Assembly: GCF_021730435.1 (NCBI RefSeq)
Contig: NZ_JABWGX010000009.1
Coordinates: 98,795-162,794 of the forward strand
Direction: 5' to 3'
DNA: 64,000 nt
DNA from: Xanthobacter agilis
Lineage (GTDB): Bacteria > Pseudomonadota > Alphaproteobacteria > Rhizobiales > Xanthobacteraceae
In this document: piece after piece, positions 45,649 through 54,873 of the stretch
Position numbering within the stretch: the first letter of the stretch is position 1
Layout of the letters: each line of letters opens with the position of its first letter
Program-made: the position numbers and the translations under genes
The notes under the pieces: model-generated
Database searches by the model: none
What the model saw: only the letters and a program-made list of their open reading frames with translations
What the model was told of the DNA's origin: nothing

Positions 45649-46575
45649 TCAGGCCGTGATGCGCACCGCCTTTTGCGGCGCTTCGTTCACGGCGAGGGTG
45701 AAGACGTCCGGCCGGGCATAGTGGCCGGCCACGTCGAAATCGAACTTGGCGCGCGCCAGCTCGTCCATGTCCAGCTCCGCGGTGAGCAGGGTTTCCTCGT
45801 CGAACACGGGCCCCGCCAGCACCCGGCCGAGCGGGTCGATGATGGCCGATCCGCCATGCATGAGGAGGGCCTGCGGGTCATCGGTGACGGCGCAGCGATA
45901 GTCTTGCGGGAAATCGGCCCGCCGCACCACCTGGCAGGAGGTGAGCACGAAGCAGCGGCCTTCGAGCGCGATGTGGCGCATGGTGGGCAGCCAGGTCTCG
46001 CGGTCGTCGGCGGTGGGCGCGCAATAGAGCGAGATGCCCTTGGCGTACATGGCCATGCGCAGCATGGGCATGTAGTTTTCCCAGCAGATCACCGCGCCGA
46101 TCTTGCCGATGGGTGTTTCCAGCACAGGCAAGGTGGACCCATCGCCGAAGCCCCAGGCAAGGCGCTCGGCGGCGGTGGGCATCAGCTTCCTGTGCTTGCC
46201 GAGCAGCGCGCCGTCCGGGCCAAAGAACAGGGCGGTGCAATACATGGTGCCGAGATCGCGCTCCATGACGCCGATCACCACATAGGTTCCCGCCTGCGCC
46301 GCCGCCTGGCCCAGGCGCTCGGTCTGCGGCCCTGGCACGGTGATGGCGGCATCGAAATAGCGGCGGAATTCCTCGCGCCCGCGCGCGGTGCGCACGCCGA
46401 TGGAAATGTCGAAGTCGGAGCCCTTCGGGTAGCCGCAGAGGAACGCTTCCGGAAACACCACGACGGCGCAGCCGGCCGCGCCGGCCTTGGCGATCCAGGC
46501 CTCGGCCTTGGCGAGGGAGGCTTCCATGTCGAACGGCACCGCGCCCACCTGGGCCACGCCGGCTTTGACTTTCAT
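45649..46575 (-). CDS. Nitrilase (carbon-nitrogen hydrolase)
   Basis: 308 aa from ATG 46575 after AGGAG; a 13-codon extension to 46614 is unlikely. Catalytic triad Glu-Lys-Cys in order: VVFPEAFLCGYPKG (Glu), HRKLMPTAAERLAWG (Lys), AVICWENYMPMLR (Cys). The RKLxPT and CWENxMP sequences are those of true nitrilases, which convert a nitrile to acid and ammonia, rather than amidases. It is the last gene of the Liv-type ABC operon, so its substrate is probably what that importer brings in. Confidence 0.93.
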   Translation of the reverse strand: MKVKAGVAQVGAVPFDMEASLAKAEAWIAKAGAAGCAVVVFPEAFLCGYPKGSDFDISIGVRTARGREEFRRYFDAAITVPGPQTERLGQAAAQAGTYVVIGVMERDLGTMYCTALFFGPDGALLGKHRKLMPTAAERLAWGFGDGSTLPVLETPIGKIGAVICWENYMPMLRMAMYAKGISLYCAPTADDRETWLPTMRHIALEGRCFVLTSCQVVRRADFPQDYRCAVTDDPQALLMHGGSAIIDPLGRVLAGPVFDEETLLTAELDMDELARAKFDFDVAGHYARPDVFTLAVNEAPQKAVRITA

Positions 46576-46610
46576 GTCTTTTCTCCTGGAGGATCTTGTC
46601 GCCGAGGCGC

Positions 46611-47307
46611 TCACACGCCGAGATAGGCGCGCCTGACGCCGTGGTCGGCGGACAGCGCCTGCGCATCGCCGGACAGCACCACATGGCCCGCCTCCAACAC
46701 GTAGCCGCGATGGGCCACGGAGAGGGCGAGCACGGCGTTCTGCTCCACCAGCAGCACCGCGACGCCCTGGCGGTTGATCGCGCCGATGGCCGCGTGCAGC
46801 TCATCCACCACGATCGGGGCGAGGCCGTGGCTGGGCTCGTCGAGCAGGAGCAGCTTGGGATTGCCCATCAGCGCACGGCCGATGGACACCATCTGTTGCT
46901 CGCCGCCGGACATGGAGCCGGCCATCTGGCCCTGCCGCTCCTCAAGCCTGGGAAACAGGGCAAAGACGCGCTGGATGCGCTGGGCGATGTCGCCGGCGCC
47001 GCGATGGAAGAAGGCGCCCATCTTGAGGTTGTCCAGCGTTGTCATGCGCGGGAACACATGGCGGCCCTCCGGCACATGGCCGAGCCCCAGGGCGGGGATG
47101 GTGTGGGCCGGGCGGCCGATCAGCTCGGTGCCTTCGAAGGTCACCGAGCCGCGCGCCCTGGCCACAAGCCCGGAGATGGTGCGCAACAGCGTGGTCTTGC
47201 CGGCGGTGTTGGCGCCGAGCACGGCCACCGTCTCGCCCGCCTTCACCTCCAGGGTGACGGAAGACAGAACGTCCGGCCCGCCATAGGCGGCGCAGAGGTT
47301 GCGGATT

Positions 47308-47315
<8 letters not shown>
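46611..47315 (-). CDS. livF: ABC transporter ATPase, LivF type
   Basis: 234 aa from ATG 47315, overlapping livG by 8 bp. Signature SMSGGEQQMVSIGRALM, Walker B LLLLDEPSHGLAP and LivF-type PEGRHVFPRMTT are intact. The Walker A reads GANTAGKTTL: the fourth residue, normally Gly (GANGAGKTT), is Thr. The P-loop Lys and Thr are kept, so activity is probable but the substitution is uncommon. It powers branched-chain-amino-acid-type import with LivG. Confidence 0.93.
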
Positions 47316-48048
<733 letters not shown>

Positions 48049-48051
48049 GAC

Positions 48052-49047
48052 TCAGGCTCCCGTGGCGGCGGCGCGCCGCGTTTTCGCCCAGGGGGTTCTG
48101 AGCCAATAGGCCATCAGCCCGCGCGGCTGGATGAGGATGGCGCCGATGAGGATGACGCCGAACGCGAACTGGGACAGTCCCGCCGCCTGCGAGGACAGGA
48201 CCGCATTGGCCACTTCTTCCAGCGGGATCAGGAACAGGGCGCCGACAAGCGGCCCGCCCAGGGTGCCGAGCCCGCCGACGATGGCGATCATGGCCATGCG
48301 CACGGAAATACCGGACAGGGAGAAGATGGAGTCCGGATCGAAGAAGAAGGTGAATTGCGCGAACACCGTGCCGCACACGGCGGTGAGCGCGGCCGAGATG
48401 ACGCTGGCGGTGAGCTTCACGCGGAAGGTGTCCACCCCCGCCACCTCGGCGGCGGCCTCGTTCTCCCGTACCGCGCGCAGGCGATAGCCGATGGCGCCCG
48501 AAGCAAGCAGGTGGAACACGGCGCACACCGCCACCAGCAGCCCCAGGATGATCCAGTAATAGGATGCGACCGAGCGGAACGCGAACAGCGCCGGCTGGCT
48601 ACCCATGAAGGGAATGGACAGGCCCACTGGCCCGCCGGTGACATCGCCAAGGCTGTTGGCGATCACCCGCATGACCTCCGCGAAGGCGAGGGTGGCCAGC
48701 GCGAAGTAATGGCCCTTGAGCCGGAAGGTGGGGATCGAGAGCAGGGCGGCGGCGCCACCGGCCACCACGGCGCCGACCCCCATGCCGATCCACGGCGTCA
48801 CGCCGAGCTTCAGGAACAGCAAGGTCGAGGTGTAGGCGCCGAGCCCGAAGAAGGCGGCGTGACCGAGCGAGATCTGATTGGCGAGCCCGCCCACGATGTT
48901 CCACGACTGCGCCATGGCCGCGAACAGCAGCACCATGGCGGCGACGCGGATGAGATGTCCGCGCGGATCAAGCGCCAGCGGCAGCAGCGCGGCCGCGAGG
49001 AAGAACAGGAGCAGGGCCGCGCGGGAGGGGGAGAAAAGGTTCCGCAT
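48052..49047 (-). CDS. livM: ABC transporter permease, LivM type
   Basis: 331 aa with about 10 membrane segments. LivM features: GGLANQISLGHAAFFGLGAY near the N-terminus and EVMRVIANSLGDVTGGPVG in the EAA-like cytoplasmic loop. Ends just before livG and starts 3 bp past livH. Confidence 0.93.
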   Translation of the reverse strand: MRNLFSPSRAALLLFFLAAALLPLALDPRGHLIRVAAMVLLFAAMAQSWNIVGGLANQISLGHAAFFGLGAYTSTLLFLKLGVTPWIGMGVGAVVAGGAAALLSIPTFRLKGHYFALATLAFAEVMRVIANSLGDVTGGPVGLSIPFMGSQPALFAFRSVASYYWIILGLLVAVCAVFHLLASGAIGYRLRAVRENEAAAEVAGVDTFRVKLTASVISAALTAVCGTVFAQFTFFFDPDSIFSLSGISVRMAMIAIVGGLGTLGGPLVGALFLIPLEEVANAVLSSQAAGLSQFAFGVILIGAILIQPRGLMAYWLRTPWAKTRRAAATGA

Positions 49048-49050
49048 GGC

Positions 49051-49902
49051 TCAGGCGCCCTTGATGAGGCCCTGCGGGCGCAGGGCGAGAACGGCGATGA
49101 AAATCACGAACAGGCAGAGGTTTTGCAGTTGGATGGGGAACACGAGCGCCGACAGCGATTGCACGATGCCCACCATGATGCCGCCCGCGAGCGCCCCGGC
49201 CACGGAGCCGAGCCCGCCCAGCACCACCACCGTGAACATGAGCACCACGAATTGCCCGCCCACCGTGGGGCTCACCGTGATGTAGGGCAGGATGACCGCG
49301 CCGCCGAAGGCGGTGAGCGCCACGCCGAGGCCGAACGCCAGCGCATAGGTGCGCCGGGTATCGACCCCCACCAGGGTCGCGGCCATGGGGTCCTGCGCCA
49401 CGGCGCGGATGGCGCGGCCGCTCCAGGAGCGCTCCAGGAACAGCCAGAGCGCGCCGGCGAGCACCACGGCCGCCACGAACGCGAACAGATAGGGCGCGCC
49501 GACGAAGATATCACCGAGCCGATAGCCCTCCACCTGATAGGGCACGCTTACCGAGCGGTAGTCGGAGCCGAAGGCCATGAGCGCTGCGTTCTCGATCACG
49601 ATCATGAGGCCGACCGTAAGGAACACCTGCGCCGCCGGCGGCGCCTTCAGCACCCGCTGCACCAGCGTGCGTTGCACCAGATAGCCGATGGCGAAGACGA
49701 TGACGAAGGACAATGCCGACCCGAGCAGCGGGTCGAGCCCGAGATAGCGCCAGGCGAACCAGGCCACATACATGCCGAGCATCAGGAATTCGGCATGGGC
49801 GAAATTGACGACGCCAAGGACGCCGAAGACGAGCGACAGTCCGGTCGAGATGACGCCATAGACGCCGCCGAGCAGGATGCCGTCCACGAGAGCCTGGATC
49901 AT
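49051..49902 (-). CDS. livH: ABC transporter permease, LivH type
   Basis: 283 aa, eight or so helices. LivH features: LVDGILLGGVYGVISTGLSL, VNFAHAEFLMLGMYVAW, and the loop SGRAIRAVAQDPMAATLVGV. It forms the membrane channel with LivM. The start lies 161 bp past the binding-protein gene, a space with hairpins that may balance binding-protein and channel amounts. Confidence 0.93.
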   Translation of the reverse strand: MIQALVDGILLGGVYGVISTGLSLVFGVLGVVNFAHAEFLMLGMYVAWFAWRYLGLDPLLGSALSFVIVFAIGYLVQRTLVQRVLKAPPAAQVFLTVGLMIVIENAALMAFGSDYRSVSVPYQVEGYRLGDIFVGAPYLFAFVAAVVLAGALWLFLERSWSGRAIRAVAQDPMAATLVGVDTRRTYALAFGLGVALTAFGGAVILPYITVSPTVGGQFVVLMFTVVVLGGLGSVAGALAGGIMVGIVQSLSALVFPIQLQNLCLFVIFIAVLALRPQGLIKGA

Positions 49903-50063
49903 GCGAGCCCTTGCTGCTGGAAGTGGGGTGCCGCCAATGGGGCGGGGGCGGGTTCAAGGGCGGGGAGGGGGCAAGGGGGGGGCCTCCTCCCCGCCGGCAT
50001 GCCGGGGCAGTCCCGGCGTGGGCGGCCGGCCCGGTCAGGGCCGCTCGCCGTTCAGGGCCAGCC
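49903..50063 (-). other. G-rich spacer between binding protein and livH
   Basis: 161 bp with long G runs on the plus strand (C-rich transcript on minus) and a stem GGGGAGG / CCTCCCC-like element near 49965-50000. Such spacers often hold RNA structure that lowers permease expression relative to the binding protein. No gene. Confidence 0.4.
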
Positions 50064-51284
50064 TCACTCCACCGTCTTGCCGCGCCAGACGGGCTTTTCC
50101 GTCGCGGCCTTGGGCGGATAGACGGTGACCGGTGCATCCCCGCGCCACTGCACCATGATCGGGAAGGAGGAGGTGTTGAGGCCGGTCTTGTCGAAGGTGA
50201 TGCAGCCGCCCGGCACACCGGCGGCAAGGCCCCCGCAATAGTCGAGGGTGGCGAGCGCGTCGCGCACCTTCTGCGGGTCGGCGGACTTGGCCTTCTCCAT
50301 GGCCTTGGCCACCGCATCCAGCGCCGCCGCGTGGATGATCGCCTCATGGGTGATGAAGGTGCCGTACTTGTCTTTGTATGTCCTGGCGAGGTCCGGGATC
50401 ATGTCGCCGGACGCCGCGGCTACCGAGAGCACGCCATCGGCATAGGCGCCGAGGCCCTTCTTGAAGTCGGGAATGATGTAGCCGGCGGCGCCACCGATCA
50501 CCGGAATATCGATATTCTGCTGGCGCAGGGCGCGGATGATGAGCAGGCTGTCGTTGAGATAGGAGACCGGAAAGGCGATCTGGGCGCCGGAGGCGCGCAG
50601 CTTGTTCACCAGCGGCGACACGTCGGTGATGCCCAGCGGATAGGCCTCGTCCAGCACCACTTCGACGCCGGCGGCCTTGGCTGCCTCGCGCAGTCCCTTG
50701 GCCTGGGCGGTGCCGTAGGCGGTGTCTTCGTAAAGGATGGCGACCTTGTCGATCTTCTCGCCCGCCGCCTTGGCGATGGCGGTGGCGTAATCGAACTGGG
50801 CCGCGCCGAACGCCGTGCCCTTGGGCGACACCTGGAACACATACGCGTAGCCGCGCCCGGTGATCTGGTCCGCGAACGCGAAGGTTACGAGCGGGATCTG
50901 CGCGCGTTCGGTGACTTCGGACGCGGCAAGGGTGGTCGACGACACGAACGCGCCCACGACGGCGCTCACACCGTTTTGCGAAATGAGGCGCTGGGTGGCG
51001 GCGGCCGCGGTGTTGGGGGTGGGCACGTCGGCCGCCACCAGCTTGATCTTGGCGCCGCCCAGGGCCTGGATGCCGCCCGCCGCGTTGATGATTTCGGCGG
51101 CCAGCTCGGTGCCGCGCTGGGCGCCGATGCCGAACTGGGCGTTCGGGCCGGACAGCGGCTGGATCACGCCTACCAGCACGTCATCGGCGGCGCGGGCGGG
51201 GGCGGCAAGAAAAGCGAACGTGGCGGCCCCCACGGCGAGCATCAGGCCCGCCGTGCGGCGCCGGTCGAGAGGTGCGGACATCAT
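50064..51284 (-). CDS. Liv-type periplasmic substrate-binding protein
   Basis: 406 aa from the first of two ATGs at 51284, after AAGGGGACC. Signal peptide ends at ARA-ADD. Periplasmic-binding fold of the branched-chain amino acid family: VLVGVIQPLSGPNAQFGIGA, GTELAAEIINAAGGIQ, VSAVVGAFVSSTTLAASEVT. It should give the ABC importer its specificity; the nitrilase at the end of the operon suggests a nitrile, amide or similar ligand rather than leucine. Confidence 0.9.
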   Translation of the reverse strand: MMSAPLDRRRTAGLMLAVGAATFAFLAAPARAADDVLVGVIQPLSGPNAQFGIGAQRGTELAAEIINAAGGIQALGGAKIKLVAADVPTPNTAAAATQRLISQNGVSAVVGAFVSSTTLAASEVTERAQIPLVTFAFADQITGRGYAYVFQVSPKGTAFGAAQFDYATAIAKAAGEKIDKVAILYEDTAYGTAQAKGLREAAKAAGVEVVLDEAYPLGITDVSPLVNKLRASGAQIAFPVSYLNDSLLIIRALRQQNIDIPVIGGAAGYIIPDFKKGLGAYADGVLSVAAASGDMIPDLARTYKDKYGTFITHEAIIHAAALDAVAKAMEKAKSADPQKVRDALATLDYCGGLAAGVPGGCITFDKTGLNTSSFPIMVQWRGDAPVTVYPPKAATEKPVWRGKTVE

Positions 51285-51302
51285 GGGGGTCCCCTTCGGC
51301 AT

Positions 51303-51959
51303 TGGCTGCGATGGGGAAAGGCTAAAGTGTGTCGGAGTTTTCCGTCAATAAGCGGCTCAATCAAATTTTGTGCAGGAGCTGACGCGGTTGGGGCGAATTG
51401 AAATAAACAATTGAAATTAATAATAAATATATGACACAAATTTGTTCAATGCGCTCTCATTGCAGCTATTTATGTGCCGAATATCTGTGTCGGAAAGTTC
51501 GACGATGTGGGCGGGGGATCGCGGTGGCTGTGCCTGGGGATCGGTCCGCATTTTTCGACACCGGCTGTCGCCAATGGGACGGAATTTGCCTCTTGGCGTC
51601 GCGCCATACGGCCGGCGGACGACCACTGACCCATGATGGAGGTTGCCGCATGGTCCGCGCGCCGTCGCGGCTGCTGCCGGGACACTGCTGCCGGGACACT
51701 GCTGCCGGGACACTGCTGCCGGGGCTTGGCGCGCATCCTCGCGCGGCTGGGAAGGTCTGGCGTGGGCGAAGCTGGTCGCCTGTCGGTGCCGCGCGCAAGG
51801 TGCTCGCGCCTGTCTCCGGCTGGCTCTCGACGGGGCAGTCCCGTGCGCCAGGCGCGCGGACCCGCTTGGCGCCGGTCAACGGCCGGGGCCGACTGTCTCA
51901 GGTCCGGCGCGGCTTGAGCGAAACGGCCTGGGACCGAACGGAAGCCGGGGGCGGGGGTC
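51303..51959. other. Intergenic region with AT-rich patch and tandem repeats
   Basis: 657 bp between the binding-protein gene and the FAD oxidase end. 51356-51480 is AT-rich with repeated CAATT/AAATT elements and probably holds the promoter of the Liv operon. A 14-bp tandem repeat follows at 51671. Open frames here are low-complexity and judged noncoding. Confidence 0.5.
51671..51724. repeat. 14-bp tandem repeat, about 4 copies
   Basis: CTGCTGCCGGGACA occurs at 51671, 51685 and 51699, and a final copy, CTGCTGCCGGGG, runs 51713-51724. Direct tandem units without spacers, so not a CRISPR. Copy number may vary between strains. Confidence 0.9.
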
Positions 51960-53309
51960 TCAGATGTTCAGGGCGTCTCGCACCCGGTACCAGCTTTCCA
52001 CCACGGGAACGGCGCGCGCGGCGAGCGGGTGGGCCGGATAGGCCGGAAAGGGCAGGTCGTCGAAGGCGGTGTGGCCCTCCGCCGAGCCCACCAGCTGAAG
52101 CGCCACCTTGTGGCCGAAGTAGGTCGCCCGCGAAACCCCGGTGCCGCAATAGCCGATGGCGTAATGGATGCCGTCGCGGGTGCGGCCGAGATGGGGCACT
52201 TCATCATACGTGTAGCCGATGCGCCCGTCCCAGGCATGGGTAACCGCGATGTCCGCGAGCTCCGGAAAGGTGGCCAGCAGGTCGCGCGCGAGGTGGCTGT
52301 AGGCGGCGGGTGTCCCGGCGCGCGCCAGGCGTCCCACGCGCCCGCCCCAGACGATGCGCCGTTCCCCTGGCGCCGCACGGAAATAGGAGAACACACGGTT
52401 GGTGTTGCCATAGACCCGGCCGCTCGGCATCAGCGGCGCGAACCGCTCCGGGGGGATTTCCGCGGTGGCGATCAGCGCCGAGCCCACCGGCACGATGCGC
52501 CGGCCAAGCTCCGGCAAAAGCCCGTCCGTATAGCCGTTGGTGGCGATGATGACGTCTCGGCAGCGCAGCGGACCACGCGCGGTGGACAGGCTGAAGCCGT
52601 CCGTCTCCGCCCGGATGCCGGTGACGCCGGCTCCGCCACGCACGGTGCCGCCCAGGGCTTCGATGCGCGCCATGAGTCCCTTGTGATAGAGGCCGGGATG
52701 GAGGCTGGCATCGGCCGGCAACACCGATCCGCCATGGAACAGATCGCTGCCGATCTCCCGATGCTGCTCGGCGCGCGGTACCATGAAGCTCTCGACGCCC
52801 GCGAGCGCCTTGAGGTCCTCCATATCGCGGGCCATGGCGTCGTAGTGGGCGGGACGAATGGCGCCGCGAAACCGTCCGCAGCGTGTGAAGCCGCACGGGA
52901 TCGCCTCCCGCCCGATGAGCGCCTCGATGTGATCGAGCATGGCGACGCCCTCGCGCAGCAGGGCTTGTGCCTTGGCGCGCCCCCGTAGGGCGATGAGATG
53001 TTGCACGCGGAATTTCTGATTGCCGCTGCCGATCTGGCCGCCGTTGCGGGTGGAGGCGCCAAAGCCGGGCGCGCCGCGCTCCAGCACCAGGGGGCGGCGT
53101 CCATTGCGCAGCAGCGCGAGGGCCGCCGACAGGCCGGTGAATCCGGAGCCGACAATCACCACGTCCGCATGCGCCGGCAGGGACGTCGGCCCGGCCTCGG
53201 GTCGTGGCGCGGCCTCCCACCAATAGGGCGCGAAGGTGAGCGATGCGCCGGCCGCTTCCCGTCCCCGTGCCAGTGCGTCAAGGGTGGGGGGTGACGCCGC
53301 CTCGCGCAT
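51960..53309 (-). CDS. FAD-dependent amine oxidoreductase (PuuB-like)
   Basis: 449 aa. DAO-type flavoprotein: FAD-binding DVVIVGSGFTGLSAALALLR with ELVLERG-like next strand, STRNGGQIGSGNQ covalent or near-flavin region, and a C-terminal GYCGTGVSRATYFGHKVALQ FAD loop. The N-terminal YWWEAAPRP and ASTRNGGQ are seen in gamma-glutamylputrescine oxidases (PuuB) and related enzymes, which oxidise a gamma-glutamylated amine to the aldehyde. It stands alone, 15 kb from the amine regulon, and has no sigma-54 site, but would be the one Puu step missing there. Confidence 0.78.
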   Translation of the reverse strand: MREAASPPTLDALARGREAAGASLTFAPYWWEAAPRPEAGPTSLPAHADVVIVGSGFTGLSAALALLRNGRRPLVLERGAPGFGASTRNGGQIGSGNQKFRVQHLIALRGRAKAQALLREGVAMLDHIEALIGREAIPCGFTRCGRFRGAIRPAHYDAMARDMEDLKALAGVESFMVPRAEQHREIGSDLFHGGSVLPADASLHPGLYHKGLMARIEALGGTVRGGAGVTGIRAETDGFSLSTARGPLRCRDVIIATNGYTDGLLPELGRRIVPVGSALIATAEIPPERFAPLMPSGRVYGNTNRVFSYFRAAPGERRIVWGGRVGRLARAGTPAAYSHLARDLLATFPELADIAVTHAWDGRIGYTYDEVPHLGRTRDGIHYAIGYCGTGVSRATYFGHKVALQLVGSAEGHTAFDDLPFPAYPAHPLAARAVPVVESWYRVRDALNI

Positions 53310-53375
53310 GATGTGTGCCTTTCCGCCTCGATCCGGCCCGTTCCGCCAGTATCCCGCCTTTTTACAGTGATGTTT

Positions 53376-54088
53376 CTAATGAGGCAATTTTCTTGTCTTT
53401 GACGAAACAATAACGGGTGGTGCCGGGTGCGGGCTCAGGCGGCGGAGTCTCTCATCGCCGGCGGCCTGGCCGTGGCGGTCGCTGACCTTCCTGAAGCGAT
53501 CGATGTCGATGATCAGCACGGACAGATCCGCGTGATGCCGCATGGCGTGGCGGATCCGCATGAGCGCGATGACGTTGTCGCGGCCAAGGCGCTCTCCCTG
53601 AACAGCTTGCGGAAAGAATGCCATGCGGATCGCGGCGACGGTAATGCCCGCAAAGGTTCCGTCCGGGTTCGAGATCCGCCGGTTGAGGGCGACGCTCGTT
53701 TCGCCACTGCCCAGGCGGCTGCCAAATGCCGGCTGAGAAAGGCGCCGCGCTCCGGCTCAATTTGGAACTGGAAATAATCCCGATCCGCGACATTTGCCGG
53801 TGCGATCGAGCAGCCGCCTGCCGCCTGCCGGGGCAGGTCGTCCCAGCGGACGAGGAGCGCCACCGATTCCAGGCCGATCAGCGAAAGCGCGACGATGTGG
53901 AGGTTGCGGTGGATGTTTGACGCCAGGATGTGAAGGACATTCTCCGCCGAAAGCTCCGCCAGAAGCCAAGTCGCCTGGTAGGAGCGCTACACGGCATAGC
54001 CCTGGACTGCGGCGATGGCGGCGATGAGCGTTGCCGCCAGGGCCGGGAAGATGGGGCCCCTCACCAGGCGCTTCCATCTTTCGTCCAT
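53376..54088 (-). pseudogene. Decayed diguanylate cyclase (dCache-GGDEF type)
   Basis: Minus-strand pieces in order: start MDERWKRLVRGPIFP with a membrane segment (ALAATLIAAIAAVQGYAV) that ends at a TAG near 54000; then, in frame again, AENVLHILASNIHRNLHIVA and ANVADRDYFQFQIEPERGAF, a dCache sensor; a frameshift near 53720; then SVALNRRISNPDGTFAGITV, MAFFPQAVQGERLG and a GGDEF beginning LSVLIIDIDRFRKVSDRHGQ, AAGDERLRR. The GG(D/E)EF loop and everything after are missing. It cannot make c-di-GMP. Next to it is an oxidase on one side and a chemoreceptor on the other. Confidence 0.8.
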
Positions 54089-54873
54089 CTGGCTTGTCTT
54101 CCTTCCGCGTAGCCGTCCCGCCCATTCTTCTCGTATCGCGGGTCGCCCACCGATTGACGCCTTTTCAGTCCCTTCTGGCGGAGGTTTTCGATTTTTTTGA
54201 TCCATGAGCGCGTGCAATCGCCGACCGGGTTGGGCGGTGCGAAAAATCGGTGGACGGTGGGCGAGGCTGGCGTGTCCGTCCGCCCGACCATGCGGCCGAT
54301 CCCCAGGGCATATGGCGCGGCATTGGGCATCGAGGACCACCGTGGCCGTCGCGCCGCGAGGCGGTGCGCCCAGCCGTCGCGGGCTTGCAGTGCGGGCGTT
54401 CGGCACCGGGGAATGACATGGGCGCCGCAGCGCTGCCGGACTCCTGAAGCCGAAAAATGCACTGTATGCTGCATCTTTAGTGCTCAATGAGCCGCGCTGC
54501 AGGCATGAACCATGTTGGAAGACAGCAGCGCCTAGCAATAAGTTGCATTCTCTAATATTGACGCTGAGATAGAGTGCGATGTCATGGACGGGGCATTGAT
54601 GCGGGTAACGTTGAAAACGCGGTCGAGGCGGTGACGACGTTGCCTGTTAAGCATCGCCCTACGAGTGGAGGGGTGTAGGTTGTTTGTTATTCTATGTACA
54701 ACCTATGCGTGAATTAAACCTATATCTCGTTGAACATAAGATTGGCGCGACTGACCGCCGACCGCCGCGCCGTTACACCTGCGTTGTAATTTGAGGCGGG
54801 ATTTTCATCTTATCTCTGAAAATGCCATGGCAGTGCATGCTATGTCGAGTATCTGACAAATGGGGGTGAAGTC
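54089..54873. other. Intergenic region upstream of chemoreceptor
   Basis: 785 bp with no convincing gene; open frames are antisense-like and lack domains. The last ~350 bp become AT-rich and should contain the chemoreceptor promoter. A GCTGCAT half-site similar to that at gabT lies near 54458 but without its partner arm. A long dyad lies at 54676. Confidence 0.5.
54676..54705. promoter_or_regulatory. 8-bp-arm dyad upstream of chemoreceptor
   Basis: TAGGTTGT at 54676-54683 and ACAACCTA at 54698-54705, exact inverted repeats separated by 14 AT-rich bases, 168 bp before the gene. Could be an operator or a leader stem. Confidence 0.45.

Noticed and set aside
51671..51724. CRISPR array
   Set aside because: Units are 14 bp and directly adjacent; there are no spacers and no cas genes.
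51431..52243. 270-codon open frame through the tandem repeats
   Set aside because: Overlaps the oxidase end, depends on repeats and has no domain.
53376..53420. Sigma-54 promoter upstream of the FAD oxidase (GCAATTTTCTTGTC)
   Set aside because: The -24 half lacks the invariant GG on the minus strand, so it does not meet the consensus.
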